Source: Planctomycetota bacterium (GTDB taxonomy: Bacteria; Planctomycetota; PLA2). From it: a stretch of 64,000 nucleotides of DNA. The position numbers and the translations under genes are program-made. Location: the NCBI GenBank assembly GCA_021776785.1, contig JAJFFF010000018.1, positions 1 through 64,000 of the forward strand. The letters run 5' to 3'. How positions within the stretch are numbered: the first letter of the stretch is position 1; each line of letters starts with the position of its first letter. A model generated the notes under the pieces. That model did no database searches. It saw only the letters and a list, made by a program, of their open reading frames with translations, and was not told the DNA's origin. This document shows, piece by piece, positions 32,861 through 42,013 of the stretch.

Positions 32861-34057
32861 CTACGCCTCGTCCGAGCGGTCAGAAACGATCGATGTGATC
32901 TCGCCGGTGTGGAGCCGCGTCACGATTTCGTCGCCCGGCGCCACATCGTGCGCCGCCAAGACGATCCGGTCGCCTTGGCGGGTCACGCTGTAGCCGCGCG
33001 CCAAAACAGAAAGCGGCGACAGCGCGTCCATCTGTGCAGCGGCGCGGCTCAGCTTCTCGCGCTGGGCGGCGAGCCCCTGGGCCGCTGCCGTGTGCAGCCG
33101 GGCTCCCAAGTCATCGACGTGTTGGGCGCGCATGGCGATGTCCACATGCGGCTCGCGCAGCGCGCGACTCGACGCGAGGTAACGCCACTCGCGGCGCGCG
33201 CGCTCCAGCCCGCCGGCCAGAGCCCGGTCCAAGCGCGCGCGGAGGCGCGTCAGTCCGGCCATCACAGCGACCCGATCCGGCGTGATGAGCTCGGCGGCCG
33301 CGCTGGGGGTCGCGGCGCGACAATCCGCCACGAGGTCCGCGATCGTCACGTCGATTTCATGACCGACGGCGCTGACGATCGGCGTCTTGGCATGAAAGAT
33401 CGCGCGGGCCACGACCTCTTCGTTGAACGGCCACAGATCCTCGAGCGATCCTCCGCCGCGCCCCACGATCAGGAGGTCGTAGCCGCGTTCGTCCGCGAGT
33501 TCAATCGCGGTCGCGATCTCGCGCGCCGCGCCGGCACCCTGCACGCGCGTCGCGACAACAACGATCTCTAGGGCGGGCCACCGTCGATGCGCCACGTGAA
33601 TGATGTCGCGGAGCGCCGCGCCCGTCGGACTGGTCACCACGCCGATCCGTCTCGGCATCGCGGGCAGCGCCTTCTTCACGCTGGCGTCGAAAAACCCCGC
33701 CTCCTCGAGCTTCTTGCGCATCTGCTCGAACTTCACCTGCAGCGGACCCGCGCCGAGAGGTTCGACACGCTGGATGATCATCTGGTAGCGGCCGTTGGGC
33801 GGATAGACGGTGAGGTAGCCGCGCGCACGCACTTCCAACCCATCTTCGATCTCGAAGCGAAGGCGCTGCATCGTCGATCGCCAGACGACGGCTTGAATCT
33901 GCGCTTTGTTGTCTTTTAGCGTGAGGTAGCAGTGCCCGGACGACGGCACGCGCGAGCCTGAAATCTCCCCCTCGACCCATACGCCGCGGGAGTGCGCCTC
34001 CAGCAAGTCTTGAACTTCGGTTTGAAGTTCGTGAACCGTATAGACGCGCTCGCTCAC
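32861..34057 (-). CDS. xseA: Exodeoxyribonuclease VII large subunit
   Basis: A 398-residue large subunit of exonuclease VII, which degrades single-stranded DNA from both ends. The N-terminal OB fold starts VYTVHELQTEVQDLLEAH and has GHCYLTLKDNKAQIQAVVWR. The catalytic domain has RRIGVVTSPTGAALRDI, GRGGGSLEDLWPFNEE and VSAVGHEIDVTIADLVAD. The central coiled coil is shorter than in E. coli XseA (456 residues). It overlaps ymdB by 4 nt. Confidence 0.96.
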   Translation of the reverse strand: MSERVYTVHELQTEVQDLLEAHSRGVWVEGEISGSRVPSSGHCYLTLKDNKAQIQAVVWRSTMQRLRFEIEDGLEVRARGYLTVYPPNGRYQMIIQRVEPLGAGPLQVKFEQMRKKLEEAGFFDASVKKALPAMPRRIGVVTSPTGAALRDIIHVAHRRWPALEIVVVATRVQGAGAAREIATAIELADERGYDLLIVGRGGGSLEDLWPFNEEVVARAIFHAKTPIVSAVGHEIDVTIADLVADCRAATPSAAAELITPDRVAVMAGLTRLRARLDRALAGGLERARREWRYLASSRALREPHVDIAMRAQHVDDLGARLHTAAAQGLAAQREKLSRAAAQMDALSPLSVLARGYSVTRQGDRIVLAAHDVAPGDEIVTRLHTGEITSIVSDRSDEA

Positions 34058-34839
34058 GCCCCGTCGTCGGCGCGCAATGCGATGCGATCGATGCTGCGCG
34101 CGCGCCCCGTGGACTCGTCGATATCAAGCACGATGCCGCACACCCGCACGTCATCGCGGGCGACGGTGAACGGCGCGTACATCTTCGTACGAAAGACTTT
34201 GAGTACGTTGTGCGCGTTGCGTCCGATGACGCTGCGATACGCACCGCACATGCCGATGTCGCTGATGTAGGCCGTGCCCTGCGGCAAGATCTCTTCGTCG
34301 GCCGTCGGTACGTGGGTGTGCGTGCCGAACAGCGCTGTCACGCGTCCGTCGAGGTGCCACGCCATCGCGCGCTTCTCGCTCGTCGCTTCCGCGTGAAAAT
34401 CAACGATGATGGTCTTGGCGGAGATCTTGGGTAAAACGACGTCCATCGCGGCGAACGGATCGTCGCTCGGATCCATGAACACGCGCCCCTGAAGATTGAC
34501 GACCGCGATCAATCCGAACGGCGTTTCGATTTGCGTCCATCCCTCGCCCGCCGCTTCCTTCGGGTAGTTAAGCGGGCGAATGATCAAGTCGCCGTAGCGA
34601 TCAAACAGCTTGAGAATGTCGGCGCGGCGATACACGTGGTCGCCCGTCGTGCAAACGTCGATGCCCGCTCCGCGCAGCGACTTGAACGCCGGTTGACTCA
34701 CGCCGGAGCCCTCCGTCACGTTCTCGACGTTGCCGATCACGAAGTCGATCTTCTCGGACTTGCGATAGTCCTGCAAAATCCGGACGAGCATGTCGCGTCC
34801 CGGCGCACCGACGACGTCTCCGAGGCAGAGAACCCTCAA
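34054..34839 (-). CDS. ymdB: YmdB-family metallophosphoesterase
   Basis: A 261-residue calcineurin-like phosphoesterase of the YmdB (TIGR00282) family. Metal-binding residues are visible in LCLGDVVG, NVENVTEG, TTGDHVYRRAD, VDFHAEATSEKRAMAWHLDG and GTHTHVPTADEEILP. In Bacillus, YmdB hydrolyses cyclic nucleotides and affects mRNA-linked processes. It is coupled by 4-nt overlaps to rny before and xseA after; the rny-ymdB pair is conserved in many bacteria. Confidence 0.94.
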   Translation of the reverse strand: MRVLCLGDVVGAPGRDMLVRILQDYRKSEKIDFVIGNVENVTEGSGVSQPAFKSLRGAGIDVCTTGDHVYRRADILKLFDRYGDLIIRPLNYPKEAAGEGWTQIETPFGLIAVVNLQGRVFMDPSDDPFAAMDVVLPKISAKTIIVDFHAEATSEKRAMAWHLDGRVTALFGTHTHVPTADEEILPQGTAYISDIGMCGAYRSVIGRNAHNVLKVFRTKMYAPFTVARDDVRVCGIVLDIDESTGRARSIDRIALRADDGA

Positions 34840-36398
34840 CGGGCGTATTCCACGACGCGGGTTTCACGCACGAGCGTCACCTTCACCTCGCCCGGATAGG
34901 TGAGCTCACGCTCGATCTCTTGCGCGATGTCGCGCGCCACGCGCATCGCAAGCTTGTCGCTGATTTTCGCGTTGTTGACGATCACGCGCACCTCGCGACC
35001 CGCTTGGATCGCAAAGACGCGCTCGACGCCCGGAAACGCGGAGGCCACGTCCTCCAACCGTTGGAGTCGCTCGATGTAGCGGTCAAAGCTTTCGCGCCGC
35101 GCGCCGGGGCGACCCGCGCTGAGCGCGTCGCATACCTGCACAAGTACGGCGTAGATGCTTTCTTTCGGTACGTCGTCGTGGTGCGCCGCGATGGCGTTGA
35201 CGATGACTTTCTTTTCGCCGCATCGACGCGCGACGTCCGCGCCGAGCGCCGGGTGGCCCCCCTCCATCTCGTGGTCGATCGCCTTACCGATGTCGTGCAA
35301 CAGCGCCGCGCGCTTCGCGAGCTTGATGTCGAGTTTCATTTCGGCCGCGATCGCGCCGCACACATGGCTGGTCTCGATCAAGTGATCGAGCACGTTTTGG
35401 CCGTAAGACGTCCGAAACTTCAAGCGCCCAAGAAGGTCGATCAACTTGCCGTGCAAACCGTGCAGGCCGACGTCCGCCATGGCTTTCTTGCCGGTCTCGC
35501 GGATGTGTTGATCCATCTCCTTTTTCTGCTTGGCGACAACCTCCTCGATGCGCGTCGGATGCACGCGCCCATCCTGGATGAGCTGCACCATCGTTCGCCG
35601 CGCGATTTCGCGCCGCACGCCGTCGAACGCACTCACGACAATCACGCCGGGGGTGTCATCAACGATGACGTCCACGCCGGTCGCCTTCTCGAACGCACGG
35701 ATGTTGCGTCCCTCGCGCCCGATGATCCGCCCCTTCATTTCGTCGTTGGGGACGTCCACCGTGGAGACCGTCGCCTCGCTCATGTGGGTTGTGCCCATGC
35801 GCTGAATGGCGGTGAGCACGATCGCGCGCGCTTCGGTTTCCGCCTCGTCCTGCGCCTCCTCAAGACGGCGCCGGATGAGCTTGCTCTTTTCAATGGCCAG
35901 CTCTTCTTCCAGGGCGGCCAAAATGCGCTGTTCGGCTTCCTCACGCGTGAGCTCGCTCACTTCCAGCAACTTCTCCGCGACCTGTTTTTCGCGCTCGTCG
36001 AGCTCCGCGTCGCGGTCACTCAACGACTTCTGCCGGTCGGCGAGCCGCCGCTCCTGCTTCGCGAGGTTGGCGTCACGACGCCCGATCTCGTCGTCGCGGC
36101 GCAGGAGTGTTTCTTCTTTCTTCGAGATCCGGCGCTCGGTCGAACGAATCTCGCTCCGCGCGTGCTCGGCTTCCTTCTCAAACGCTTCGCGGCGCGTGAC
36201 GACTTCGCCGCGCGCGGTCACCTCGGCCTCTTTGATCAGCCGTTGCGACTCCTCCTGAGCCTTCTTGACGATCTCGTCCGCCGACGTGCGAGCGCCAGCC
36301 TCCTGACCGGTCACGAAGCGTTGATAGAGGTAGCGCCCGCCGAGAAAGCCCGCTGTCAGGCCCCCGACTGCGCCGAGCGCGATCTGCCCTAAGTCCAT
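34836..36398 (-). CDS. rny: Ribonuclease Y
   Basis: A 520-residue membrane-anchored endoribonuclease that starts mRNA decay. Residues 2-24 form the N-terminal anchor, 30-200 a long coiled coil rich in Glu, Lys and Arg, then a KH domain (DEMKGRIIGREGRNIRAFEK-like region) and an HD domain with the catalytic motif LLHDIGKAIDHE. The length and order match the family (about 520 residues). It is the first gene of the rny-ymdB-xseA-xseB-ispA-dxs run. Confidence 0.97.
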   Translation of the reverse strand: MDLGQIALGAVGGLTAGFLGGRYLYQRFVTGQEAGARTSADEIVKKAQEESQRLIKEAEVTARGEVVTRREAFEKEAEHARSEIRSTERRISKKEETLLRRDDEIGRRDANLAKQERRLADRQKSLSDRDAELDEREKQVAEKLLEVSELTREEAEQRILAALEEELAIEKSKLIRRRLEEAQDEAETEARAIVLTAIQRMGTTHMSEATVSTVDVPNDEMKGRIIGREGRNIRAFEKATGVDVIVDDTPGVIVVSAFDGVRREIARRTMVQLIQDGRVHPTRIEEVVAKQKKEMDQHIRETGKKAMADVGLHGLHGKLIDLLGRLKFRTSYGQNVLDHLIETSHVCGAIAAEMKLDIKLAKRAALLHDIGKAIDHEMEGGHPALGADVARRCGEKKVIVNAIAAHHDDVPKESIYAVLVQVCDALSAGRPGARRESFDRYIERLQRLEDVASAFPGVERVFAIQAGREVRVIVNNAKISDKLAMRVARDIAQEIERELTYPGEVKVTLVRETRVVEYAR

Positions 36399-36595
36399 AC
36401 TCCCAGCCCCTTTACAGCGGCCGAGACATGGTAGTGATTTCCAACAACCGCCGCTCGCGCGCCCGCCGCTTGCCTCCTAAGGGCCGCAGCCGTCCTCGCG
36501 GGGCGATTGATTTGGCCTACTGTGTCCCGATCTATCCAAAAACGCCGACGCCCAAAACGCTGTCGCGTTGTGCGGCCCGGCGGTGTGCCTCCACT
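36399..36595. other. Spacer upstream of rny
   Basis: A 197-base gene-free spacer. It must hold the rny promoter and the end of the upstream transcript. GGGGCTGGGAG immediately before the rny ATG is its ribosome-binding site. No terminator hairpin with T-run is visible. Confidence 0.45.
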
Positions 36596-37927
36596 TTAGT
36601 TGGGCACCGCTTTCCAGGTCAACATCCCACCGTCTTCGACCAAGACGGCGTATCGATACTGGTTGAGCCAGGCTTTGAGATCCACATCCACCAAAAACAG
36701 CGAGTGGCCGCCCTCGTCGATCGGAATCCGGGTGGCGCGCGGGCGGCTGGTGATGATGTTGCCGCCTTTACAGACCAGTTCGACGGTGTCGGCTTTGGGA
36801 TCCACGCGGATTTGTAGGGTCTCGCAGACGATCTGATTGACGAGACGCCCGAGGCGATAGCGACCCAGAGTCACCTTGTGGAGCGTGTTGCGCCCTTCCA
36901 TCGCCCGAAACTTCAGAATCTGGACCGATTCGTCGCCCTGATCGACAAGAAGGCGGCGCAGTTGCTGCTCGATCACGCGGCGGGCGCGCTGCGTCAACAA
37001 CACGGGCCCTTTTTGCTCCGCGCCGTCGGCCTTCTTGCCCGGCCCGACCCCGCCCGCTAAGTCCGAATCTTTTTCGAAAAAGCCGAGCTTGCTCGCAATC
37101 TCTTTGATCGCTTCGGGATCGCCCAGGTTTCCGTCCATCAGCTTCTTGCCGAAGAATTCCTGGGTGGCGGTCAGCTTGCGCTCAAGCTCTTGCACGCGCC
37201 CGGTGAGCATCGTGTTGTCGCGCTCCAGGATGGCGTTTCTTTGCTGGAACACGCTCGCCTGATCCGCCTGCGCCTTGACCTCTAAGAAGTTCGACAGCCG
37301 CGCTTTTTGCACGCCGGCCTCGCCTTCGAGCTCCTTGATGCGTAAACGCAGCGGCTCCAAGCCCGCGCGCGACGCGGTCAACTCCCCGTTGAGGCGAAGA
37401 CGCTCGGTTTCTGCGGCCAACTGCCGCGTCTTCCAATCGTCCGCACTTTGTTTGGCGTCTTCGTAGCGGCGCTCCGCATCGCGCGCAACACGTTCGAAGT
37501 CCGACGCGCGCTGCACCGCCGCCGCGTGCGCCGCGCCGGTTACTCCGCTGGGGTCACGCGGACCAAAACGCTGCGCGGCCCAAAATCCGCCGAGTCCGGC
37601 CATCACGCCAAACAGCAGCAACAGCACCAAAACGACGCCGATCGAAAACCCGCGGCGGTTGACCAGCGCGTCGAGGAGTCCGCGTTGAATGTCGCTGAGC
37701 GAGCGAAACGTCTCGTTGAGTGCTTTCGTACTCGTGATGACTTGGGCGGACTTGTCCGTCCGCTCCATCGTTTCCGCCATCTTGCGTTGCGACTCGTCGA
37801 TCTTGTGGAGCGCTTGCGCGTTCGCGCGCAGCGCTTCCGCCATGGCAGCGAGCGGCGCAGGCATCTCCGACGGATCTAGAGGACGTTGCAACGATTTTTG
37901 ATCGTCGTCATGTCTGTCGTCAGGCAT
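36596..37927 (-). CDS. Membrane coiled-coil protein, unknown function
   Basis: A 443-residue protein. A charged N-terminus (1-90) is followed by one membrane helix (about 93-113), a long coiled coil (about 130-270) and a C-terminal globular beta-rich domain (about 320-443) ending WLNQYRYAVLVEDGGMLTWK. The start is set at the ATG that shares a base with the previous stop codon (TAATG), preferring it over an ATG three codons earlier. It resembles envelope scaffolding proteins in architecture only; I do not recognise the family. Confidence 0.7.
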   Translation of the reverse strand: MPDDRHDDDQKSLQRPLDPSEMPAPLAAMAEALRANAQALHKIDESQRKMAETMERTDKSAQVITSTKALNETFRSLSDIQRGLLDALVNRRGFSIGVVLVLLLLFGVMAGLGGFWAAQRFGPRDPSGVTGAAHAAAVQRASDFERVARDAERRYEDAKQSADDWKTRQLAAETERLRLNGELTASRAGLEPLRLRIKELEGEAGVQKARLSNFLEVKAQADQASVFQQRNAILERDNTMLTGRVQELERKLTATQEFFGKKLMDGNLGDPEAIKEIASKLGFFEKDSDLAGGVGPGKKADGAEQKGPVLLTQRARRVIEQQLRRLLVDQGDESVQILKFRAMEGRNTLHKVTLGRYRLGRLVNQIVCETLQIRVDPKADTVELVCKGGNIITSRPRATRIPIDEGGHSLFLVDVDLKAWLNQYRYAVLVEDGGMLTWKAVPN

Positions 37928-38553
37928 TACCACCATCCTTCAAACTCTTTCAGCGTCGGACCGGAACGCCAACTCGCGAGCGACCGGCGCGTCAGTTCGC
38001 GTCGTTCAAACCGCTGCGTCCCGTTTACAAACGCCGTGCGTTGCGCGGGGTTGTCGGGTACGACCAACAGAATCTGGCCGAGGTGGCCCGGTGCAACCGT
38101 CACGCGCGGAGATGGACCCAACGCGGCAAGAATCGGCGCGAGCGCGGCCGGCGCGTCGGGCCGCAACAACGTCGCGGCCGCCATTGCGGGCGCGCCTCCC
38201 TCCGGAGAGGAGAGACCCGTGCTCGGCACCTCGTACGTAAACGGCGTCTCGCGCTCGAAGTTGTAAATCGTGAGCATCAAGAATCGGTGCGGCCCGGCTC
38301 GCATGCCGCTGCTCAAAACCGCCGCTTCGCCGGCGTCACCGTGCTCGCTCACCACCAACGCCACGCCGTCGGCGCGCGCAAGCCAAACCGCGACCACGCC
38401 GTCGGGATCCTGCGTGTTGCTCACCACGGGGTTGTCCTCGTCGGCCCAGTGCGCACGCAGGCGCGGATAGAACACGAAGAACACAGACGCGATCACCACA
38501 AGGGAGACCGCGGTGCCCAGGATCGGGACGAGGGGGTCAGAGCGCTGATTCAT
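37927..38553 (-). CDS. Single-pass membrane protein, unknown function
   Basis: A 208-residue protein with one N-terminal helix (about 9-29) and an exported beta-rich domain. PSPRVTVAPGHLGQILLVVP (about 147-166) is the most ordered part. It is translationally coupled to the coiled-coil protein gene (1-nt overlap), suggesting a shared envelope complex. No catalytic motif is seen. Confidence 0.65.
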   Translation of the reverse strand: MNQRSDPLVPILGTAVSLVVIASVFFVFYPRLRAHWADEDNPVVSNTQDPDGVVAVWLARADGVALVVSEHGDAGEAAVLSSGMRAGPHRFLMLTIYNFERETPFTYEVPSTGLSSPEGGAPAMAAATLLRPDAPAALAPILAALGPSPRVTVAPGHLGQILLVVPDNPAQRTAFVNGTQRFERRELTRRSLASWRSGPTLKEFEGWW

Positions 38554-38691
38554 GGGGCAAACGGTGGAGCAACCCCTTGGACGACGCCGGGGGCGGCAAT
38601 CTCACGAGCGAACGATTTTACGCGACGGGCTGCCCGGGGGGGCGATCTTCCCGGCAGCTTCCTGGCGTCGCAAAACCATAGGGCCAAAACC

Positions 38692-38724
38692 AAAAAAAAG
38701 GGATCCGACCGAAGTCGAATCCCT
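38692..38724 (-). terminator. Rho-independent terminator
   Basis: On the minus strand, AGGGATTCGAC pairs with GTCGGATCCCT across a TTCG tetraloop (one G-T wobble), followed by a run of eight T. It begins about 24 bases past the stop codon of the HEAT-like secreted protein gene. The TTCG loop and T-run make it a convincing terminator. Confidence 0.93.
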
Positions 38725-38747
38725 AGAAACATCGTGTGGTGGGCGTT

Positions 38748-39698
38748 TTAGCCAGCCGGCTTATCGCCGTCCTTGCCCTTGTCGCCGTCTTTCCCGTCCT
38801 TGTCACCTTTGTCCGCGTCGGCGGGCTTGGGCTTGGGGCGGAAGCGCGGGCCGACATACTCGGGCCACTTCTTGGACTTGTGATCCTTAAACCAAGTCAT
38901 CGCCTGGTTGGGATCTTTAAACGCGGTCTTCTTATCGCCGTAGTTATAGGACGCGTACGCGTTGAGCATGATCAATCCCTTGATCTTGACCGCGTCGTAG
39001 CGCTTCTCGTAAGTGGCGCGCTTTTTCGGGTCGCCGCCGCGGGCGCTGGAATGCAAACCCTGCATCCAGCTCGCCACCGACTTGAAGATGTCTTTGCGGA
39101 CTTTCCCTTTGAGGAGGCGGAACTGAAGCGCGCCTTCCAGCGCAAACGCCGGGACGGACTCGTCGGTGTGCTTGCCCGTTCCAAACTTGGTCACGAGGTC
39201 GAGAGTCTTCTTGTCGGTGGCACCGATCCAAGCGAGAGACTTAAATCCGTACTCAACCCACTCCGGGATGATCGATTTTTCGTCGAGGACTTTCTCAAGC
39301 CATCGTGCGACGTCTTTAGAAGCGGTGGCATCACCGATCTCACCGAGGACACGGACGCACTCCAGCGTCACGCGGGGACGCTTGCGCGCCTTGAGCCCTT
39401 TCATGATCGTCTTCACGATCTTGGTTTGGGCTTTCCCTTCCTCTTTAGTCTTCTCTTCACCCTTGGACTCAAAGAATCGGTACGCCTTCTTGAGGTCGAC
39501 CAGCACCGCGTTGGCGTCGTCTTCAGGGACGCCTTTTTTCTTGTACGTCTGATTGAACGACTCGAGGTAACTCTCGACCTCCTGGATCGAGTACCTCGTA
39601 AGCTCTTCCTCGTCCTGCGCGGCGACTACGCCGGACAACAGGGGAAAGAGCGCTACGCCAGAGACAAGCAGAGCGAGAGTTCGCGTCAATTTCTTCAT
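38748..39698 (-). CDS. Secreted HEAT-like repeat protein with acidic/basic tail
   Basis: A 316-residue exported protein. A Sec signal spans residues 1-27 (LLSGVVAAQD). The core has HEAT/ARM-like helical pairs, for example RVTLECVRVLGEIGDATASK and VEYGFKSLAWIGATDKK. The last 35 residues are a low-complexity Lys/Asp/Gly/Pro tail (KPADADKGDKDGKDGDKGK). It stands alone, with its own terminator. This style of secreted solenoid is frequent in Planctomycetota. Function unknown. Confidence 0.78.
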   Translation of the reverse strand: MKKLTRTLALLVSGVALFPLLSGVVAAQDEEELTRYSIQEVESYLESFNQTYKKKGVPEDDANAVLVDLKKAYRFFESKGEEKTKEEGKAQTKIVKTIMKGLKARKRPRVTLECVRVLGEIGDATASKDVARWLEKVLDEKSIIPEWVEYGFKSLAWIGATDKKTLDLVTKFGTGKHTDESVPAFALEGALQFRLLKGKVRKDIFKSVASWMQGLHSSARGGDPKKRATYEKRYDAVKIKGLIMLNAYASYNYGDKKTAFKDPNQAMTWFKDHKSKKWPEYVGPRFRPKPKPADADKGDKDGKDGDKGKDGDKPAG

Positions 39699-39870
39699 GG
39701 GACAACCTCAGCTTTCAGTATACCGAACGCACCGTCCGGCCGTTACGCCCTCGTGATTCGCGCGCGCTCGGGCAAACCGGGCGCACGCCGGCGGCGGGCG
39801 GACGGATGTGGGGCGTCTTAGGGGGCGCATGCGCGCCCCGTGGTCCCGCCCACTCCGTCCCTGGGCCTAT

Positions 39871-40560
39871 TCACAAATCGCTTGCCAATGCGTCCGACGC
39901 GAACGATCCGAGGCCGACGATGCGCCCCACCGCGTGCACTCCGAAAAGCGCGTTGGTGACGACGATCGCGTCGGCAGCCGCCAAATCGGCCAAAAAAAGC
40001 GGTTTTTCGGCGATCTCAGGCCGTTTTGCGAGCAAGGCGGCGCGAGCTACGCCGGGTAAGAGCCGCTGGTCCGCAGGAGGTGTCGCCCAAACTCCGCCCG
40101 CGAGGCGGACAAAAAGATTGGCGGTGGTTGTCTCCCAAACCTCCCCCTTGTGTCCTATTAAAAGGGCATCGTCGGCGCCCCCCATGCGACGCCGTGCGGC
40201 TTCATAGTGGTCGCGCGCCGTTGTCTTCATGCGCACGGTGGCAGGGACCGCACCGGCGGGAACCGGGCAAAGCGTCCACGGGGCGTGGGGCGCCACGTAA
40301 GGGGCCGTCTCGACCAAGGGATCCTCGCCGGCTCGCAGCGTGATTCGCACGCGCCACGCCGCGCCGTCGCGTGGGACATCAGCCAGCGCGCGGTCCAGAT
40401 CACCATCCCACACGAGGTCGAACGCGCGCGCGCCCTCGTCGAGACGCGCGCGATGCCGAGCGCGCAGCGCGACTTCGTTGTCTTTGACGAGCAGCGTTGT
40501 GAACACGCGCAGCGGCGGCGCATGCGGTGTGGATGAAGAGAGCGGCGTCACCGCCTTCAT
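39871..40560 (-). CDS. pabC: Aminodeoxychorismate lyase-like class IV aminotransferase
   Basis: A 229-residue PLP enzyme of fold type IV. It would convert aminodeoxychorismate to p-aminobenzoate for folate. The PLP lysine is in VRMKTTARDHYEAARRR. Other family parts are GADDALLIGHKGEVWETTTANLF and LLPGVARAALL. The length is shorter than usual (about 270), mainly at the N-terminus. The ATG at 40560 is preferred over upstream frame extension that lacks sense. It is divergent from pabB with a 61-base spacer, which supports the folate assignment over a branched-chain role. Confidence 0.85.
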   Translation of the reverse strand: MKAVTPLSSSTPHAPPLRVFTTLLVKDNEVALRARHRARLDEGARAFDLVWDGDLDRALADVPRDGAAWRVRITLRAGEDPLVETAPYVAPHAPWTLCPVPAGAVPATVRMKTTARDHYEAARRRMGGADDALLIGHKGEVWETTTANLFVRLAGGVWATPPADQRLLPGVARAALLAKRPEIAEKPLFLADLAAADAIVVTNALFGVHAVGRIVGLGSFASDALASDL

Positions 40561-40580
40561 TTCCGCGCCTGCGACGCGGT

Positions 40581-40611
40581 TTGTCAACGACCGTGCAGCG
40601 TTGTGAATAAT
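40581..40611 (+). promoter_or_regulatory. Candidate sigma-70-type promoter of pabB
   Basis: TTGTCA at 40581-40586 and AATAAT at 40606-40611 resemble -35 and -10 hexamers (five of six each) with a 19-base spacer. Transcription would begin only a few bases before the pabB ATG at 40622, leaving a very short leader. Sequence match only. Confidence 0.4.
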
Positions 40612-40621
40612 AGCCAAGCAG

Positions 40622-42007
40622 ATGCGACTCGATTTGCCGGAGCTCGGCCGCCTACGCGTGGAGCGCGTGTCCAACCTTCCGGCGCCATCGGCGCGGCTGT
40701 GGCTGGCGCTCGGCAGTCTGCCGGGCCTAAGCATTCTCGATTCGGCAGCGGACGGCCGGTACACCGTGATCGGCGCGATGCCGATGGGTTACCTGCGATG
40801 GACGGGGACGCACGGCGAGATCTCGTTGCAAGGCGGTGCGCGCGTGCGCGAAACTTCGTTTCCGCAGCTGCTCCGCGGCGCTCTGTCGGCGACGGCGTTG
40901 TCGCCATCTGCGAGCGGCTGTCCGTATGGGCCCGGCTGGATGGGGTATCTCGGCTACGGCCTAAGAACCGTGTGGGAAGACGTGCCGGAACGGCATCCGA
41001 ACGAGACCGGCATGCCGGACGCGTCCTTGGCGTACTACCCAGCCGTCGCCGTTTACGACGCCGAAGAAAAGTGCTGGCGGTTTATGTACCGCGAGGTGGG
41101 ACGCGACGTTGTGCGCAACCTTCGTTCGTGTCTGATGTCGTTCGCGCAGCCCAGACCGTATCGATTGGCGAGTGCGCTTGCTCCGCGCATCGATCGCGCG
41201 GCGTACCTGCGCGCCGTGGAGCGCGCGGTGCAATACATCTACGCGGGCGACATCTTTCAGGTGAACTTCGCGCATGAATTTCGCGCGAAATTTTTGGGCG
41301 ATGCCCTCGCGCTCTACACCGCACTCCGCGATGCCAACCCCGCTCCGTACGGCGCGTATGTAGACCTTGGGCGATACGGTTCGATTCTCTCGACGAGTCC
41401 GGAGTTGTTCTTACGGCAACGAGGCCAGCGCGTCGTCACCCGTCCGATCAAAGGGACGCGTCCGCGCGGGAACGACGCCGCGACCGACGAAGCCGAGCGC
41501 GTCGCGCTTTTGGCCAGCGAGAAAGATGCCGCGGAGCTGGCGATGATCGTCGATTTGGAGCGCAACGACTTAGGCCGCGTCTGCCGTCCCGGGACGATCA
41601 AGGTCGATGAGGCGGCGGTGATCGAGTCCTACACATCCGTCCATCACCGCGTGGCGCAGGTGTCGGGCGAGCTCGAAGACGAAACGGATCGCTTGGACGT
41701 CTTGGCGGCGACGTTTCCCGGCGGGTCCATCACCGGCGCCCCCAAGATCCGCGCGATGGAGATCATCGACGAGTTGGAAGCCGGGCGGCGCGGCCCGTAC
41801 ACGGGCTCGATCGGGATCCTGACCGATCAAGGAGACATGGAGCTAAACATTGCGATCCGGACGGCGCTCGTGGCCCGCGGCCACGTGCACGTGCACGTCG
41901 GCGGCGGCATCGTGGCGGATTCCGATCCCGCGCTGGAGTACGAGGAGACCCTCGACAAAGGGCGGGCGATGTTTGCGGCCTTACAACCGGAGTCGCCTTC
42001 GGCGTAG
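40622..42007 (+). CDS. pabB: Aminodeoxychorismate synthase component I
   Basis: A 461-residue chorismate-binding enzyme. TRPIKGTRPRG (about 280-290) carries the PIKGT motif with the Lys that distinguishes PabB from anthranilate synthase TrpE (PIAGT). C-terminal signature: FPGGSITGAPKIRAMEIIDE (about 372-391), and the YTGSIG motif. No glutaminase domain is fused, and no pabA is in the window. Six bases separate it from the Xer recombinase gene. Confidence 0.92.
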   Translation: MRLDLPELGRLRVERVSNLPAPSARLWLALGSLPGLSILDSAADGRYTVIGAMPMGYLRWTGTHGEISLQGGARVRETSFPQLLRGALSATALSPSASGCPYGPGWMGYLGYGLRTVWEDVPERHPNETGMPDASLAYYPAVAVYDAEEKCWRFMYREVGRDVVRNLRSCLMSFAQPRPYRLASALAPRIDRAAYLRAVERAVQYIYAGDIFQVNFAHEFRAKFLGDALALYTALRDANPAPYGAYVDLGRYGSILSTSPELFLRQRGQRVVTRPIKGTRPRGNDAATDEAERVALLASEKDAAELAMIVDLERNDLGRVCRPGTIKVDEAAVIESYTSVHHRVAQVSGELEDETDRLDVLAATFPGGSITGAPKIRAMEIIDELEAGRRGPYTGSIGILTDQGDMELNIAIRTALVARGHVHVHVGGGIVADSDPALEYEETLDKGRAMFAALQPESPSA

Positions 42008-42013
42008 CCTGCG

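Noticed and set aside
34920-36392. 490-codon plus-strand frame
   Set aside because: Antisense to rny across its full length.
38554-38691. Possible small RNA before the terminator
   Set aside because: Only the downstream spacer of the secreted HEAT protein is visible; no promoter or conserved hairpin besides the terminator.
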